DNA of 64,000 nucleotides from NCBI GenBank assembly GCA_018336035.1, contig JAGXRD010000083.1:25373-89372 (forward strand), read 5' to 3'. Position numbers and translations under genes: made by a program. The notes under the pieces were generated by a model. The model worked only from the letters and a program-made list of their open reading frames with translations. It was not told where the DNA came from and ran no database searches. Numbering within the stretch: the stretch's first letter is position 1; every line of letters begins with the position of its first letter. Positions 25,608-33,435 of this stretch are shown piece by piece. Origin of the DNA: Alphaproteobacteria bacterium (GTDB taxonomy: Bacteria > Pseudomonadota > Alphaproteobacteria > Ferrovibrionales > Ferrovibrionaceae).

Positions 25608-27128
25608 ATGACCGTACCTCTCTCTTCTGGGCGTCCCCTCTCCATCCTGATCGCCGCCATGGGCGGCGAAGGCGGCGGTGTGCTGACCGGCTGGATCGTC
25701 GATGCCGCCTTGCGCGCCGGCTATCCGGTGCAGAGCACGTCGATCCCCGGCGTGGCACAGCGTACCGGCGCCACCACCTATTACATCGAGATCTGGCCGG
25801 AGAAGACGACGCAGCGCCCAGTCATGTGCCTGAACCCGATGCCGGGCCAGGTCGATGTGATGATCGCCAGCGAATTCGTCGAAGCCGGCCGCGCGATTGC
25901 GAATGGCTATGTCTCGCCCGACCGTACGCTGCTGATCGCCTCCACGCATCGCATCTTCGCGGTCGCCGAGAAAAGCGCGATGGGCGATGGCCGCTACGAT
26001 ACCGGCAAGCTGTTCCGGGCGGCCAAGGACCATGCGAAACGCACCATCCTGTTCGATATGGACCAGGCCGCAAAAGACTCCGGCAGTATCCTGAATGCCG
26101 TGCTGCTCGGCGCGCTGGCCGGCTCCGGCGTGCTACCGCTGCCGGCTTCCGATTTCGAGAACGGCATCCGCGCCGAAGGCAAGGCGGTTGACAGCAACCT
26201 CGCCGGTTTCCGCTTCGGTCTCAGTCATGGCGAGGACGAGATCGCAGCGCGCGCCGCCGTGCTGTCGTCACTGCCGCCGGCGGCTGCCATCCCGGCGCTG
26301 GCCGACCGCATCGCGCGGCTGCCCATGAATGTGCAGACATTCGCCGCCGAAGGCATCAAGCGCCTGGTCGACTATCAGGGCGTTTCATATGCGCGGCTGT
26401 ATCTCGACCGGCTGGATACGGTTGTAAAGCTGGGCGACGAAGGGCTGGCCAAGGAGACCGCGCGGCACCTGGCTTTGCGCATGAGTTTCGAGGATGTGAT
26501 CCGCGTCGCGCAGCTCAAACTGAAGCCCGAGCGTTTTGCCGCCATCGAGCGCGAGCAGCGCGTGAAGCCCGGCCAGCCCTATACCGTGGCCGAGTTCCTC
26601 AAGCCCGGCGTGGAAGAAATCGCCTCGCTGCTGCCGCCGGCCATGGCCCGCAGCGTGATCGCGCTCTGCGAACGCAAGGGCTGGACCGAGAAGCTGCACC
26701 TGGCGATGACCGTGCAGTCCAATCGCATCGGCGGCTATCTGAAGCTGCGTCTGCTGGCCGGCCTGCGCGGCTGGCGGCCCCGCAGCGCGCGCTACGTCGA
26801 AGAACAGGCCCGCATCGAAGACTGGCTCGACCTGATCCGCCGCGCTGCCAAACTGGATATGAACCTTGCCCGCGAAATCGTCGACTGTGCCCGCCTGATC
26901 AAGGGCTATGGCGATACCTTCAAACGCGGCGCCGGTAATTTTGAGCGCATCCGCGCGCGGGTGATCCTGCCGGCGCTGGAGCATCGCATCGCGCCGGCTG
27001 CGGCGACCGACGCGCTGGTGCAGGCGCGTACGGCGGCGCTGGCCGATCCCGAAGGTCAGTCGCTGGGCAACATGCTGGCCGATTTCGAGGCGACCCTCCG
27101 GCCGGCCATCCCACAGGCCGCGGAATGA
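25608..27128 (+). CDS. Indolepyruvate oxidoreductase beta-type subunit with long C-terminal extension
   Basis: 506 aa. Residues about 10-200 are the gamma/beta-type domain of 2-oxoacid oxidoreductases: ILIAAMGGEGGGVLTGWIVDAALRAG, SIPGVAQRTGATTYYIEI, and QVDVMIASEFVEAGRAIANG. The classical IorB is only about 200 aa; here about 300 further residues follow, helical, with TFAAEGIKRLVDYQGVSYARLYLDRL and EIVDCARLIKGYGDTFKRGAGNFERI. The latter resembles the C-terminal region of single-chain indolepyruvate oxidoreductases (DUF6537-like). It therefore looks like an alternative split of the long fused enzyme. Coupled to the alpha subunit (1-bp gap). Confidence 0.88.
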   Translation: MTVPLSSGRPLSILIAAMGGEGGGVLTGWIVDAALRAGYPVQSTSIPGVAQRTGATTYYIEIWPEKTTQRPVMCLNPMPGQVDVMIASEFVEAGRAIANGYVSPDRTLLIASTHRIFAVAEKSAMGDGRYDTGKLFRAAKDHAKRTILFDMDQAAKDSGSILNAVLLGALAGSGVLPLPASDFENGIRAEGKAVDSNLAGFRFGLSHGEDEIAARAAVLSSLPPAAAIPALADRIARLPMNVQTFAAEGIKRLVDYQGVSYARLYLDRLDTVVKLGDEGLAKETARHLALRMSFEDVIRVAQLKLKPERFAAIEREQRVKPGQPYTVAEFLKPGVEEIASLLPPAMARSVIALCERKGWTEKLHLAMTVQSNRIGGYLKLRLLAGLRGWRPRSARYVEEQARIEDWLDLIRRAAKLDMNLAREIVDCARLIKGYGDTFKRGAGNFERIRARVILPALEHRIAPAAATDALVQARTAALADPEGQSLGNMLADFEATLRPAIPQAAE

Positions 27129-27199
27129 TTATCAATTAAATACTTTGATTCCGCCTGCAAACAGCGAAACTCATGGCGAAGCACAGCCCGTGAGTCTCA

Positions 27200-27727
27200 G
27201 TGTCCGAACATCCCGCCCTGAAACCCATCCGCGCATCGCTGCTCCGCGATTTCGTTGGCTATTGGCTCGACTGCCGGGCGGAAGGCGCCGTGGTGACCCG
27301 GCGGGCTGATTTTGACATCTTCCACCTGCGCGCCCTCGTACCGCACCTCTTTCTCTACGACTACAATCCGGACGACCACGGCTTCACGCTGCGTGTCGCC
27401 GGCGAGGAGATTCGCCGCCTGCTGCCCAACTCGGTTGCCGGCATGCCGCTCGACCGCATCATGCCGCCGGCCTTCTTCACCGAGGTCCACAACCGCTACC
27501 GGCAGGTCTGCGAAAGGCCGGCCATCCTGCATGCCATCGGCCGGGTCTTTCTCAATCTCGGCGGCACCGGTGTTGGCGAGCGCATTGCCCTGCCGCTGGC
27601 CAATGAGCAGGGCAAAGTCTATCAGCTGCTCGGCGCGACTCTCTATGAGATCGGCAACCAGCAGCATGGCAGCCGCTTCGAACGCGAAGACTTCACGCTC
27701 ACCTTCACCACGTTGATCGCCGACTGA
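27200..27727 (+). CDS. PAS_5 family protein
   Basis: 175-aa soluble protein of the PAS_5 family, abundant in Rhodospirillales and of unknown function. GTG start at 27200. Recognisable segments are LRDFVGYWLDCRAEGAVVTRRADFDIFHLRALVPHLFLYDY, then FTLRVAGEEIRRLLPNSVAGMPLDRIMPP (the PAS fold core), YRQVCERPAILHAIGRVF, and RIALPLANEQGKVYQLLGAT. It carries no output domain, so it may be a free-standing sensor or adaptor. The intergenic hairpin directly behind it serves as terminator for both this gene and the facing redoxin gene. Confidence 0.85.
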   Translation: MSEHPALKPIRASLLRDFVGYWLDCRAEGAVVTRRADFDIFHLRALVPHLFLYDYNPDDHGFTLRVAGEEIRRLLPNSVAGMPLDRIMPPAFFTEVHNRYRQVCERPAILHAIGRVFLNLGGTGVGERIALPLANEQGKVYQLLGATLYEIGNQQHGSRFEREDFTLTFTTLIAD

Positions 27728-27731
27728 AAAA

Positions 27732-27753
27732 GGGCGCCGGTAAGCCGGCGCCC
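27732..27753. terminator. Bidirectional rho-independent terminator
   Basis: GGGCGCCGG (27732-27740), loop TAAG, CCGGCGCCC (27745-27753): a perfect 9-bp stem between the convergent PAS_5 and redoxin genes. Five A precede it (27727-27731), giving a U5 tail in the minus direction, so it terminates the dsbD-redoxin unit best. On the plus strand only TT follows, so termination there should be weaker. Confidence 0.85.
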
Positions 27754-27781
27754 TTCAACTCAGGCGATCGGGCCGGTGGCT

Positions 27782-28426
27782 TTATGCCGAAGGCGGCGCG
27801 TATTTCACCGTGCAGCCATAGGGCCGTGCGGTGGTGGTGCTGACCGCCTTGCCCTGTGCCAGCTCGGTCAGCGCGCTGTCGACGAAATTCTTCGCGCCCT
27901 TCAGATCGTCGATGCGGGTCGACGGCTTGTCGTCGATACCGCCGGCATAGGCCAGCTTGCCGGTCTTGTCGATCACATACATATGCGGCGTGACCGTCGC
28001 ACCATAGGCACGCGCGATCTGGCTCTTCGGGTCGAGCAGCACGGCCGACGGCGCCGCACCGCGCTCGGTGGTCAGTTTGTTCGCCTGCGCGGCGTCGACA
28101 TAGCCCTGCTCACCCACCGGCGAGGAGATCACGGTGAGCCAGACCACATCCTGGCCGGTCCACTTCTTCTGCAGGGTCTGCATGTTGTTGCCGGTGTAGT
28201 GCTTCTTCACGAACGGGCATTCGTGGTTCGACCATTCCAGCACCACGGTCTTGCCCTTGAGATCGGCGAGCGAAACCGTCTTGCCGTTGGTGTCCTTGGC
28301 GCTGAAGGCCGGCGCCGGCTGGCCGACCTGAACGCCGGACGAGGCATTGCTGAGCTGCGGCAGGGCCAGCAGGCCTGCAGCGCCGATGGCCGCGGCGGAA
28401 AGCAGGATACGACGGGACATGATCAT
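27782..28426 (-). CDS. Exported redoxin (AhpC/TSA-like thioredoxin-fold protein)
   Basis: 214 aa with a Tat-like signal (MSRRILLSAAAIGAAGLLALP) directing it to the periplasm. Thioredoxin-fold redoxin: APAFSAKDTNGKTVSLADLKGKTVVLEWSNHECPFVKKHY, where the single cysteine of ECPFVKKH replaces a CxxC, then TPHMYVIDKTGKLAYAGGIDD. A lone C-terminal Cys (RPYGCTVKY) could be the resolving partner. Start ATG at 28426 has AGGAG nine bases upstream; MSRR at 28420 is an alternative. It begins 12 bp after the DsbD-type reductase stop, which suggests DsbD feeds it electrons for periplasmic peroxide or thiol reduction. Confidence 0.88.
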   Translation of the reverse strand: MIMSRRILLSAAAIGAAGLLALPQLSNASSGVQVGQPAPAFSAKDTNGKTVSLADLKGKTVVLEWSNHECPFVKKHYTGNNMQTLQKKWTGQDVVWLTVISSPVGEQGYVDAAQANKLTTERGAAPSAVLLDPKSQIARAYGATVTPHMYVIDKTGKLAYAGGIDDKPSTRIDDLKGAKNFVDSALTELAQGKAVSTTTARPYGCTVKYAPPSA

Positions 28427-28438
28427 GATGGGATACTC

Positions 28439-30601
28439 CTATCGTTGGGTGTTGGCGGTGGGGTTTGAAAGCGACGCACTTTTCTGCGGCCGGTCGAGCT
28501 GGTCGAGATGCTCCAGAACGATGGCCGGGGTGAGAATCTGCGGTAGCACGACACTCTTGCCGCCGGCGTAATAGAGATAGAGCGGCACGCCGCTGCGGCC
28601 ATTCTGTTCCAGCACGCGGGTGATCTCGGGATCCTGGTTGGTCCAGTCGCCCTTCATGTAGGTGATGCCGCGTTCACGGAAGGCCGCTTGCACGCTGTCG
28701 CTGCTGAGCGCCGTGCGCTCGTTGACCATGCAGGTGATGCACCAGGCCGCCGTCATGTTGACGAAGACCGGTTTCTGCTGCGCCACCAGGCTGTCCAGCT
28801 TCTGGCGGCTGAAGGATTCGGTTGGCGCACCGCCCGGCTGCGCCTGCGCCATGGTAGCGGCGGGTGCAGCCGGATCGCGTGCGGTGCTGTACAGCGCGCC
28901 GGCTGCAGCGATCAGCAGCACAACGGCACTCGCCATCGCCACACGGCCGCGCAGGCCGAAGCTCCAGGCCGCCGCTGCCACCAGCACCAGCCCCAGCATG
29001 GCGGCGAGCAGCCCCTGCTGCCCCACTTGCTGACTGAGCACCCAGACCAGCCAGGCGACCGTGGCATAGAGCGGGAATGCCAGCGCCTGTTTCACGCGCT
29101 CCATCCACAGGCCGGGCCGCGGCAGGCGGTCCGCCAGCTGCGGCACCCATGTGAGAATCAGGAACGGTAGCGCCAGACCGAAGCCGAGCGCGAGGAAGAT
29201 ACCGATGCCGACTGCTGCCGGCTGGGTCAGCGCGAAACCGGTTGCGGTGGCCATGAAGGGCGCCGTGCAGGGCGTGGCGACCACGGCGGCCAGCACGCCG
29301 GTGAAGAACGAGCCCTGATAGCCGCCGCGCTGCACCAGGCTTTCGCCGATGCCGGCGAAACTGCCGCCGATATAAAACACGCCCGAGAGACTCAAGCCCA
29401 TGGCGAAGAGCAGATAGGCCAGCAGCGCGATCACCAGCGGCATCTGCAGCTGGAAGCCCCAACCGATCTGCGCGCCCGAGGCGCGCAACGCCAGCAGCAG
29501 GCCAGCCAGTGCGGCAAAGCTGACGAGAATCCCGAGCGTATAGGCGATGCCATGGCGGCGCATCTGCGCCCTGCCCTGTCCGGCATGACCGACCAACGCG
29601 AGAACCTTGATCGACAGCACCGGGAAGACACAGGGCATCAGGTTGAGAAGCATGCCCCCGAGCAGCGCGAGCAAAGCCGCCTGCAGCACCCTGGCCCAGT
29701 CGGCCGCCGCCGCCGTCGCCGCCCCATAGCTGATCTGGGAGAATTCAAACGCCTGCTGCTGCAGTTTTCCGCCGATGTCTTCGCTGATCAGCAGCAGGCC
29801 GCCGGTCTGCTGCGGCAGGCCGGCCGCGGCAAAGCTGCCGCGCTGCATCTGGAGCGTCAGCCCATCGGCATCGAGCCTGAGCGGCTGCGTGGCGGCATGC
29901 TCGATCATCGATTCCTGGTGCGGCAGGAAAACGGCCTCCTTGATGCGACCGGCTTCCAGTCCCTTCGCCGCCACCGACAGGACGAAGCCGGTATCGGTCA
30001 TCTGCATGCGGGCCGGCCAGGGCGAAGCCTGTGCCACCTGCTGGCGCGCGGCCTCGAAGGCGGCTTTCGTGGCGGGATTGGCATCGCCAGTGCCACCGGG
30101 CAGCGCAAGATCGACGGTGGCCTCGCCGGGAATGCACTCCTTCTGGCAGACCAGCCAGTTCACATCGGCGCGCAGTTTCACATCGCCGGGTATTTGTGCC
30201 GGCGGCATGATCTGCGTCAGCAGCAGGATCTCGCCCTCGTAGCCGTAGTTGACCAGATGCGCGACCGGAATGCGTTCAGGGATTGGCCAGACGATCGGCC
30301 CGGCAGAGAAGCCCGGCGGCAGTGCCCAGCTGATTTCGGTGGCCAGACCGGAATCACCCGGATTGCGCCAGTAGGTATGCCAGTGTTCGGCCATGCGCAG
30401 ACGCACACCGACCCAGAAGGGCTGGCCGGCACGGATGCTCTGCGGTTCGGCGATCAGCGCCGCATCGACGAGGTCATTCCCCGAGAGCTGTGCCTGGGGT
30501 TGCGCCTGCGCCGCCGGAAGCAGGCCGAGCGCGAGGGCAGCCGCGAGGCCGGCCCCGAGGGCGACCTGGTGCAGGCGGCGGAAAAAACCGGGGGAGCGCA
30601 T
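28439..30601 (-). CDS. dsbD: DsbD-family thiol:disulfide interchange protein
   Basis: 720-aa inner-membrane electron conduit that carries cytosolic thioredoxin electrons to the periplasm. The signal peptide (about 1-34) is followed by a DsbD-alpha-like periplasmic domain with the cysteine pair in WLVCQKECIPGEA. Eight hydrophobic helices (about 300-560) contain the two membrane cysteines in NLMPCVFPVLSIK and VATPCTAPFMATATGFAL. The C-terminal thioredoxin domain (about 600-700) has AAWCITCMVNE. It is the longer ScsB-like arrangement, in which the N-terminal domain is larger than in E. coli DsbD. The next gene downstream is the exported redoxin, its likely acceptor. ScsB versus DsbD naming is uncertain; the chemistry is not. 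Confidence 0.92.
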   Translation of the reverse strand: MRSPGFFRRLHQVALGAGLAAALALGLLPAAQAQPQAQLSGNDLVDAALIAEPQSIRAGQPFWVGVRLRMAEHWHTYWRNPGDSGLATEISWALPPGFSAGPIVWPIPERIPVAHLVNYGYEGEILLLTQIMPPAQIPGDVKLRADVNWLVCQKECIPGEATVDLALPGGTGDANPATKAAFEAARQQVAQASPWPARMQMTDTGFVLSVAAKGLEAGRIKEAVFLPHQESMIEHAATQPLRLDADGLTLQMQRGSFAAAGLPQQTGGLLLISEDIGGKLQQQAFEFSQISYGAATAAAADWARVLQAALLALLGGMLLNLMPCVFPVLSIKVLALVGHAGQGRAQMRRHGIAYTLGILVSFAALAGLLLALRASGAQIGWGFQLQMPLVIALLAYLLFAMGLSLSGVFYIGGSFAGIGESLVQRGGYQGSFFTGVLAAVVATPCTAPFMATATGFALTQPAAVGIGIFLALGFGLALPFLILTWVPQLADRLPRPGLWMERVKQALAFPLYATVAWLVWVLSQQVGQQGLLAAMLGLVLVAAAAWSFGLRGRVAMASAVVLLIAAAGALYSTARDPAAPAATMAQAQPGGAPTESFSRQKLDSLVAQQKPVFVNMTAAWCITCMVNERTALSSDSVQAAFRERGITYMKGDWTNQDPEITRVLEQNGRSGVPLYLYYAGGKSVVLPQILTPAIVLEHLDQLDRPQKSASLSNPTANTQR

Positions 30602-30682
30602 GCCATAAAATTCCCGTAAATTGCCCCTGCGGGCAAGGTGTTATCGGGTCACAAGCACGCGAGCCGGAACGGTCCCACCAGG

Positions 30683-31771
30683 CTAGAACGCAAACGACAC
30701 GCTGAACGCGCCGAACTGGTCGCTGGCATCCTGACCGACATATTCGCGTGTCCGCAGCACATGCGTGTAGGCCAGGCGCACGCCGTCGACCACGACGGCG
30801 AGACCGAACTGCGCATCGCCGACGAAATGTTCCTTCTCCACGCTACGGCTGTCGCGGAAGGTATTGCCGTCGAGGAAGATGTTATGCGCCACGGCGCGGC
30901 CATCGACGCCGGCAAACAGGTACCAGCCGAAACCGCCCGGTGCCTTCTCGAAATAGCCCGAGCCCGGCAGGCTGGGCTGCACCCGCGGCGGACCGTAATC
31001 GATCGGCAGGTTCTGCCCGAAGCGGAACATCACGCCCATATTGGCATGATCGTAGACATTGCCGACCGCGGCGCCGGCATGCGGCGTGGCATCGATGCCG
31101 AAACCGCCGGGTAGCTTGAATTCCGGCGACTGCCAGCTGCGCTGATAGGTGAACTGCAGCGTCGGCTCGTTCTTGAGCTGCTTGTCCCAGCCCTCGGCCA
31201 GCGGTGAATCGATGATCGAATGGATGAAGTCCTGCGTCTGATGCGCGAGCGATGCCGAGCCGACGACGCCGAGGCTGACCGAGAACTGGTCGAGCACCTG
31301 GCCGGTGCGTGCGACCACGCCGACCGAGCCGTAGAGCCAGCCCGCGTAGGGACGGTCGTCGCGCGGCGGATCACGCAGCAGCTTGTTCGACGCCGTGAAC
31401 ATATTCTGGCCGAGTGCGTATTCGACGCGGATATCGCTGTGCCAGGCCAGCATCGGCACTTCATAGGCCAGCTCGCGCAGCCAATCCGGCTCGCCATTCT
31501 TCGGCGTCAGGTAGCTGAATCGCGTGCCGTTCGTGTAGCGGCGGTCGGTGTTGTAGAAGAGATCGTTCTCCAGCACGAAGCTGAAGACACCGACCTGGGG
31601 CTCGGCCTGTTTGGCGAGGTCCGGCGGATCGGCAGCGTAAGCGGCGGGCGCGACCAACAGTGTCGCGGCGAAAACGGCTGAATTGCGGAGGGACATCTGG
31701 CGGGTCAGACTCGTCAGGGGATGAGGCCCGCCTGTCTTGCGGGGCGAATGTGGCATCAACGCGGCAGACAT
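30683..31771 (-). CDS. LpxR-family lipid A deacylase (outer membrane)
   Basis: Outer-membrane beta-barrel of the LpxR family, which removes the 3'-acyloxyacyl chain of lipid A. Signature stretches are SFVLENDLFYNTDRRYTNGTRF, RDDRPYAGWLYGSVG, and GAAVGNVYDHANMGVMFRFG, with alternating aromatic strands to the C-terminal Phe (FGAFSVSFAF). The start is ambiguous. ATG 31771 has GGAG (overlapping the arfB stop) 7 bp upstream but gives a 25-residue leader before the signal peptide. ATG 31696 (MSLRNSAVFAATLLVAPAAYA) gives a clean signal peptide but no ribosome binding site. It is transcribed right behind arfB (4-bp gap). Activity is inferred from family only. Confidence 0.88.
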   Translation of the reverse strand: MSAALMPHSPRKTGGPHPLTSLTRQMSLRNSAVFAATLLVAPAAYAADPPDLAKQAEPQVGVFSFVLENDLFYNTDRRYTNGTRFSYLTPKNGEPDWLRELAYEVPMLAWHSDIRVEYALGQNMFTASNKLLRDPPRDDRPYAGWLYGSVGVVARTGQVLDQFSVSLGVVGSASLAHQTQDFIHSIIDSPLAEGWDKQLKNEPTLQFTYQRSWQSPEFKLPGGFGIDATPHAGAAVGNVYDHANMGVMFRFGQNLPIDYGPPRVQPSLPGSGYFEKAPGGFGWYLFAGVDGRAVAHNIFLDGNTFRDSRSVEKEHFVGDAQFGLAVVVDGVRLAYTHVLRTREYVGQDASDQFGAFSVSFAF

Positions 31772-31775
31772 CGTT

Positions 31776-32195
31776 TCACTCCATGCCGGGGCGTGAGCGC
31801 ATGCTTTTGACGCCCGACCGCTTGCTCTTCGATTCCAGCCGGCGCTTTTTCGAGCCCAGCGTCGGCCGGGTCGGGCGGCGGGTCTTGGGCACCACGGCAG
31901 CGGCACGGATCAGGGTCAGCAGCTTGTCGATCGCGTCCTGCCGGTTGCGGTCCTGGCTGCGATGCTCCTGCGATGTCAGCACCAGCACGCCTTCCAGGGT
32001 CAGCCGGTTGCCGGCCAGCTTTTCCAGCCGGGCGCGCACATCCTCGGGCAGCGCCGGCGACTGCCGCACGTCGAACCGCAGCTGCACGGCGGTCGAGACC
32101 TTGTTGACGTTCTGGCCGCCAGGGCCCGAGGCGCGGATGAAACTGATCTCGATCTCGCGCGGATCGAGGCTGATGCGGCCGGTCACTCGGATCAT
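31776..32195 (-). CDS. arfB: Alternative ribosome-rescue factor / peptidyl-tRNA hydrolase ArfB
   Basis: 139 aa class I release-factor-like hydrolase that frees ribosomes stalled without a stop codon. Start ATG at 32195 (MIRVTGRISLDPREIEISFI), matching the 140-aa E. coli protein; a GTG at 32213 is also in frame. The catalytic loop GPGGQNVNK carries the GGQ motif. The basic C-terminal tail (KKRRLESKSKRSGVKSMRSR) is the part that enters the empty mRNA channel. Its upstream DNA is the unusual phased repeat array at 32224-32313. The downstream lipid A deacylase gene begins 4 bp after its stop. Confidence 0.96.
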   Translation of the reverse strand: MIRVTGRISLDPREIEISFIRASGPGGQNVNKVSTAVQLRFDVRQSPALPEDVRARLEKLAGNRLTLEGVLVLTSQEHRSQDRNRQDAIDKLLTLIRAAAVVPKTRRPTRPTLGSKKRRLESKSKRSGVKSMRSRPGME

Positions 32196-32223
32196 GTTTG
32201 ATGAATTTTCCACGGTTTTCCGG

Positions 32224-32313
32224 GTTTATCGACCGCTGAAAGCAGGCTTGTTCAAGCTTATACAGGGCTTATTTCGGCTTATATGAGTCTTATTTGGGCT
32301 TATTCTGGCTTAG
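32224..32313. repeat. Helically phased GCTTAT repeat array upstream of arfB
   Basis: Nine copies, exact or degenerate, of the hexamer GCTTAT begin at 32224 (GTTTAT), 32235 (GCTGAA), 32246 (GCTTGT), 32256, 32267, 32277, 32288 (TCTTAT), 32298 and 32308 (GCTTAG). Steps are 11, 11, 10, 11, 10, 11, 10 and 10 bp, mean 10.5, exactly one B-DNA turn, so every motif faces the same side. The five central copies are the best conserved, with G-rich spacers. It lies 29-118 bp upstream of arfB, in an otherwise noncoding gap. Coding origin is unlikely because the step alternates and is not a multiple of three. Confidence 0.8.
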
Positions 32314-32442
32314 TCGCGCGCTGCAACGACACTATCGCGTGCGTATTCAACACAAAACGCAAATTGTCATGGAGAATCAGCAGGCTACGACCCGGAACAT
32401 CATAGCAACCCGCTGCCCCGGCCGCAAGCGGTTCGGTACGCC

Positions 32443-33267
32443 TCAGGCCTTGCGCAAAAAATCGCGCAGTTCCTCGTAGATCCGCTTCGACATGGCATCG
32501 GCGCCATTGAGCATCAGGCCGAGCTGGGTGCGGTTGAGACCGAGCTGCTGGGCCAGCTGGTCCATGGTCATCTTCGACTCCGCACAGGCCTCGGCCACCG
32601 CCTGCAGCGACATGCCATCGGCATAGTAGCGGCCGTAGACCACCTTGACCTTGAGTTCGACCGGCTTGCGCTTCTGCGTGATGGCGCCGGCTATTTCGCC
32701 CGGCGACCGCAGGCGCGGCTGCATCTGCGTCATCGCCGGCTCATCCCGGCTCTGCTCCATCGCCTCGGCCAGCAGGTCAGGCAGCGAGTTGCTCTTGCCG
32801 ATCACGTTGTCGAGCAGGCGGCGCACTGTGTCGACCAGCTCTGTCTGCAGCTTGGGCAGGCCATGCTGTTCGCCGAAGCGGTCGTAGAACAGGTCGATAT
32901 CGCTCAAGCGGTCGCGGCGGCGCTGCAGGAAGTCGCGGCTGCCGAACGGCATGCTGCGGCCCTGCTCGCCGATCTGGAGGATGAAGATGCGCGTGGCATT
33001 CACTTCGACGATGCAGACCTGCCAGCGCAGGTTCACCAGATTGTGGGACAGCCTGTCGCGCCGCGCGGGTTCGAACAGCGGCAGCTGGTCTTCCACCAGA
33101 TCGACCAGCACGTAGAATTTGTCGATCTCATCGATATAGCCGCGGAACTGATCGAAGCTGGCGGCGAACGTCTCCGGCTCGGCCATCTTGCGGATGATGG
33201 CGACTCCATGCAGCTCGGCCTTGTTGAGCAGGTCGTTCAGCTGGGCGAGTTTGGTCGGCGCAGGCAT
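32443..33267 (-). CDS. Unknown protein with C-terminal helix-turn-helix
   Basis: 274 aa, soluble. Residues about 1-150 form a mixed domain I cannot assign (HGVAIIRKMAEPETFAASFD, IDKFYVLVDLVEDQLPLFEP, WQVCIVEVNATRIFILQIGE), with a dense charged helix around FLQRRRDRLSDIDLFYDRFG. Residues about 205-274 read VELKVKVVYGRYYADGMSLQ and then MTMDQLAQQLGLNRTQLGLMLNGADAMSKRIYEELRDFL, a plausible Cro/XRE-like helix-turn-helix. No membrane segment. Start ATG at 33267. It lies just upstream, on the same strand, of the phased repeat array, so it is a possible binder of that array by proximity only. Confidence 0.72.
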   Translation of the reverse strand: MPAPTKLAQLNDLLNKAELHGVAIIRKMAEPETFAASFDQFRGYIDEIDKFYVLVDLVEDQLPLFEPARRDRLSHNLVNLRWQVCIVEVNATRIFILQIGEQGRSMPFGSRDFLQRRRDRLSDIDLFYDRFGEQHGLPKLQTELVDTVRRLLDNVIGKSNSLPDLLAEAMEQSRDEPAMTQMQPRLRSPGEIAGAITQKRKPVELKVKVVYGRYYADGMSLQAVAEACAESKMTMDQLAQQLGLNRTQLGLMLNGADAMSKRIYEELRDFLRKA

Positions 33268-33435
33268 AGCGATCTCTACCGGGATTATATGGCCGGGTTT
33301 CGCCTCGCTGCAATCTTGAATGGATGAAGAGTTAAATACGAATCGGTCAGATTTTGGTCTGAACGCAGCGAAAAACCATCGGATAGCAACATGGTATGCG
33401 CGATAGGCGCTGTCCGAGTGACGTCTCGCAGGTGG

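Noticed and set aside
32224..32313. CRISPR array
   Set aside because: Repeat unit is about 10.5 bp with no spacers of 30 bp and no cas genes nearby.
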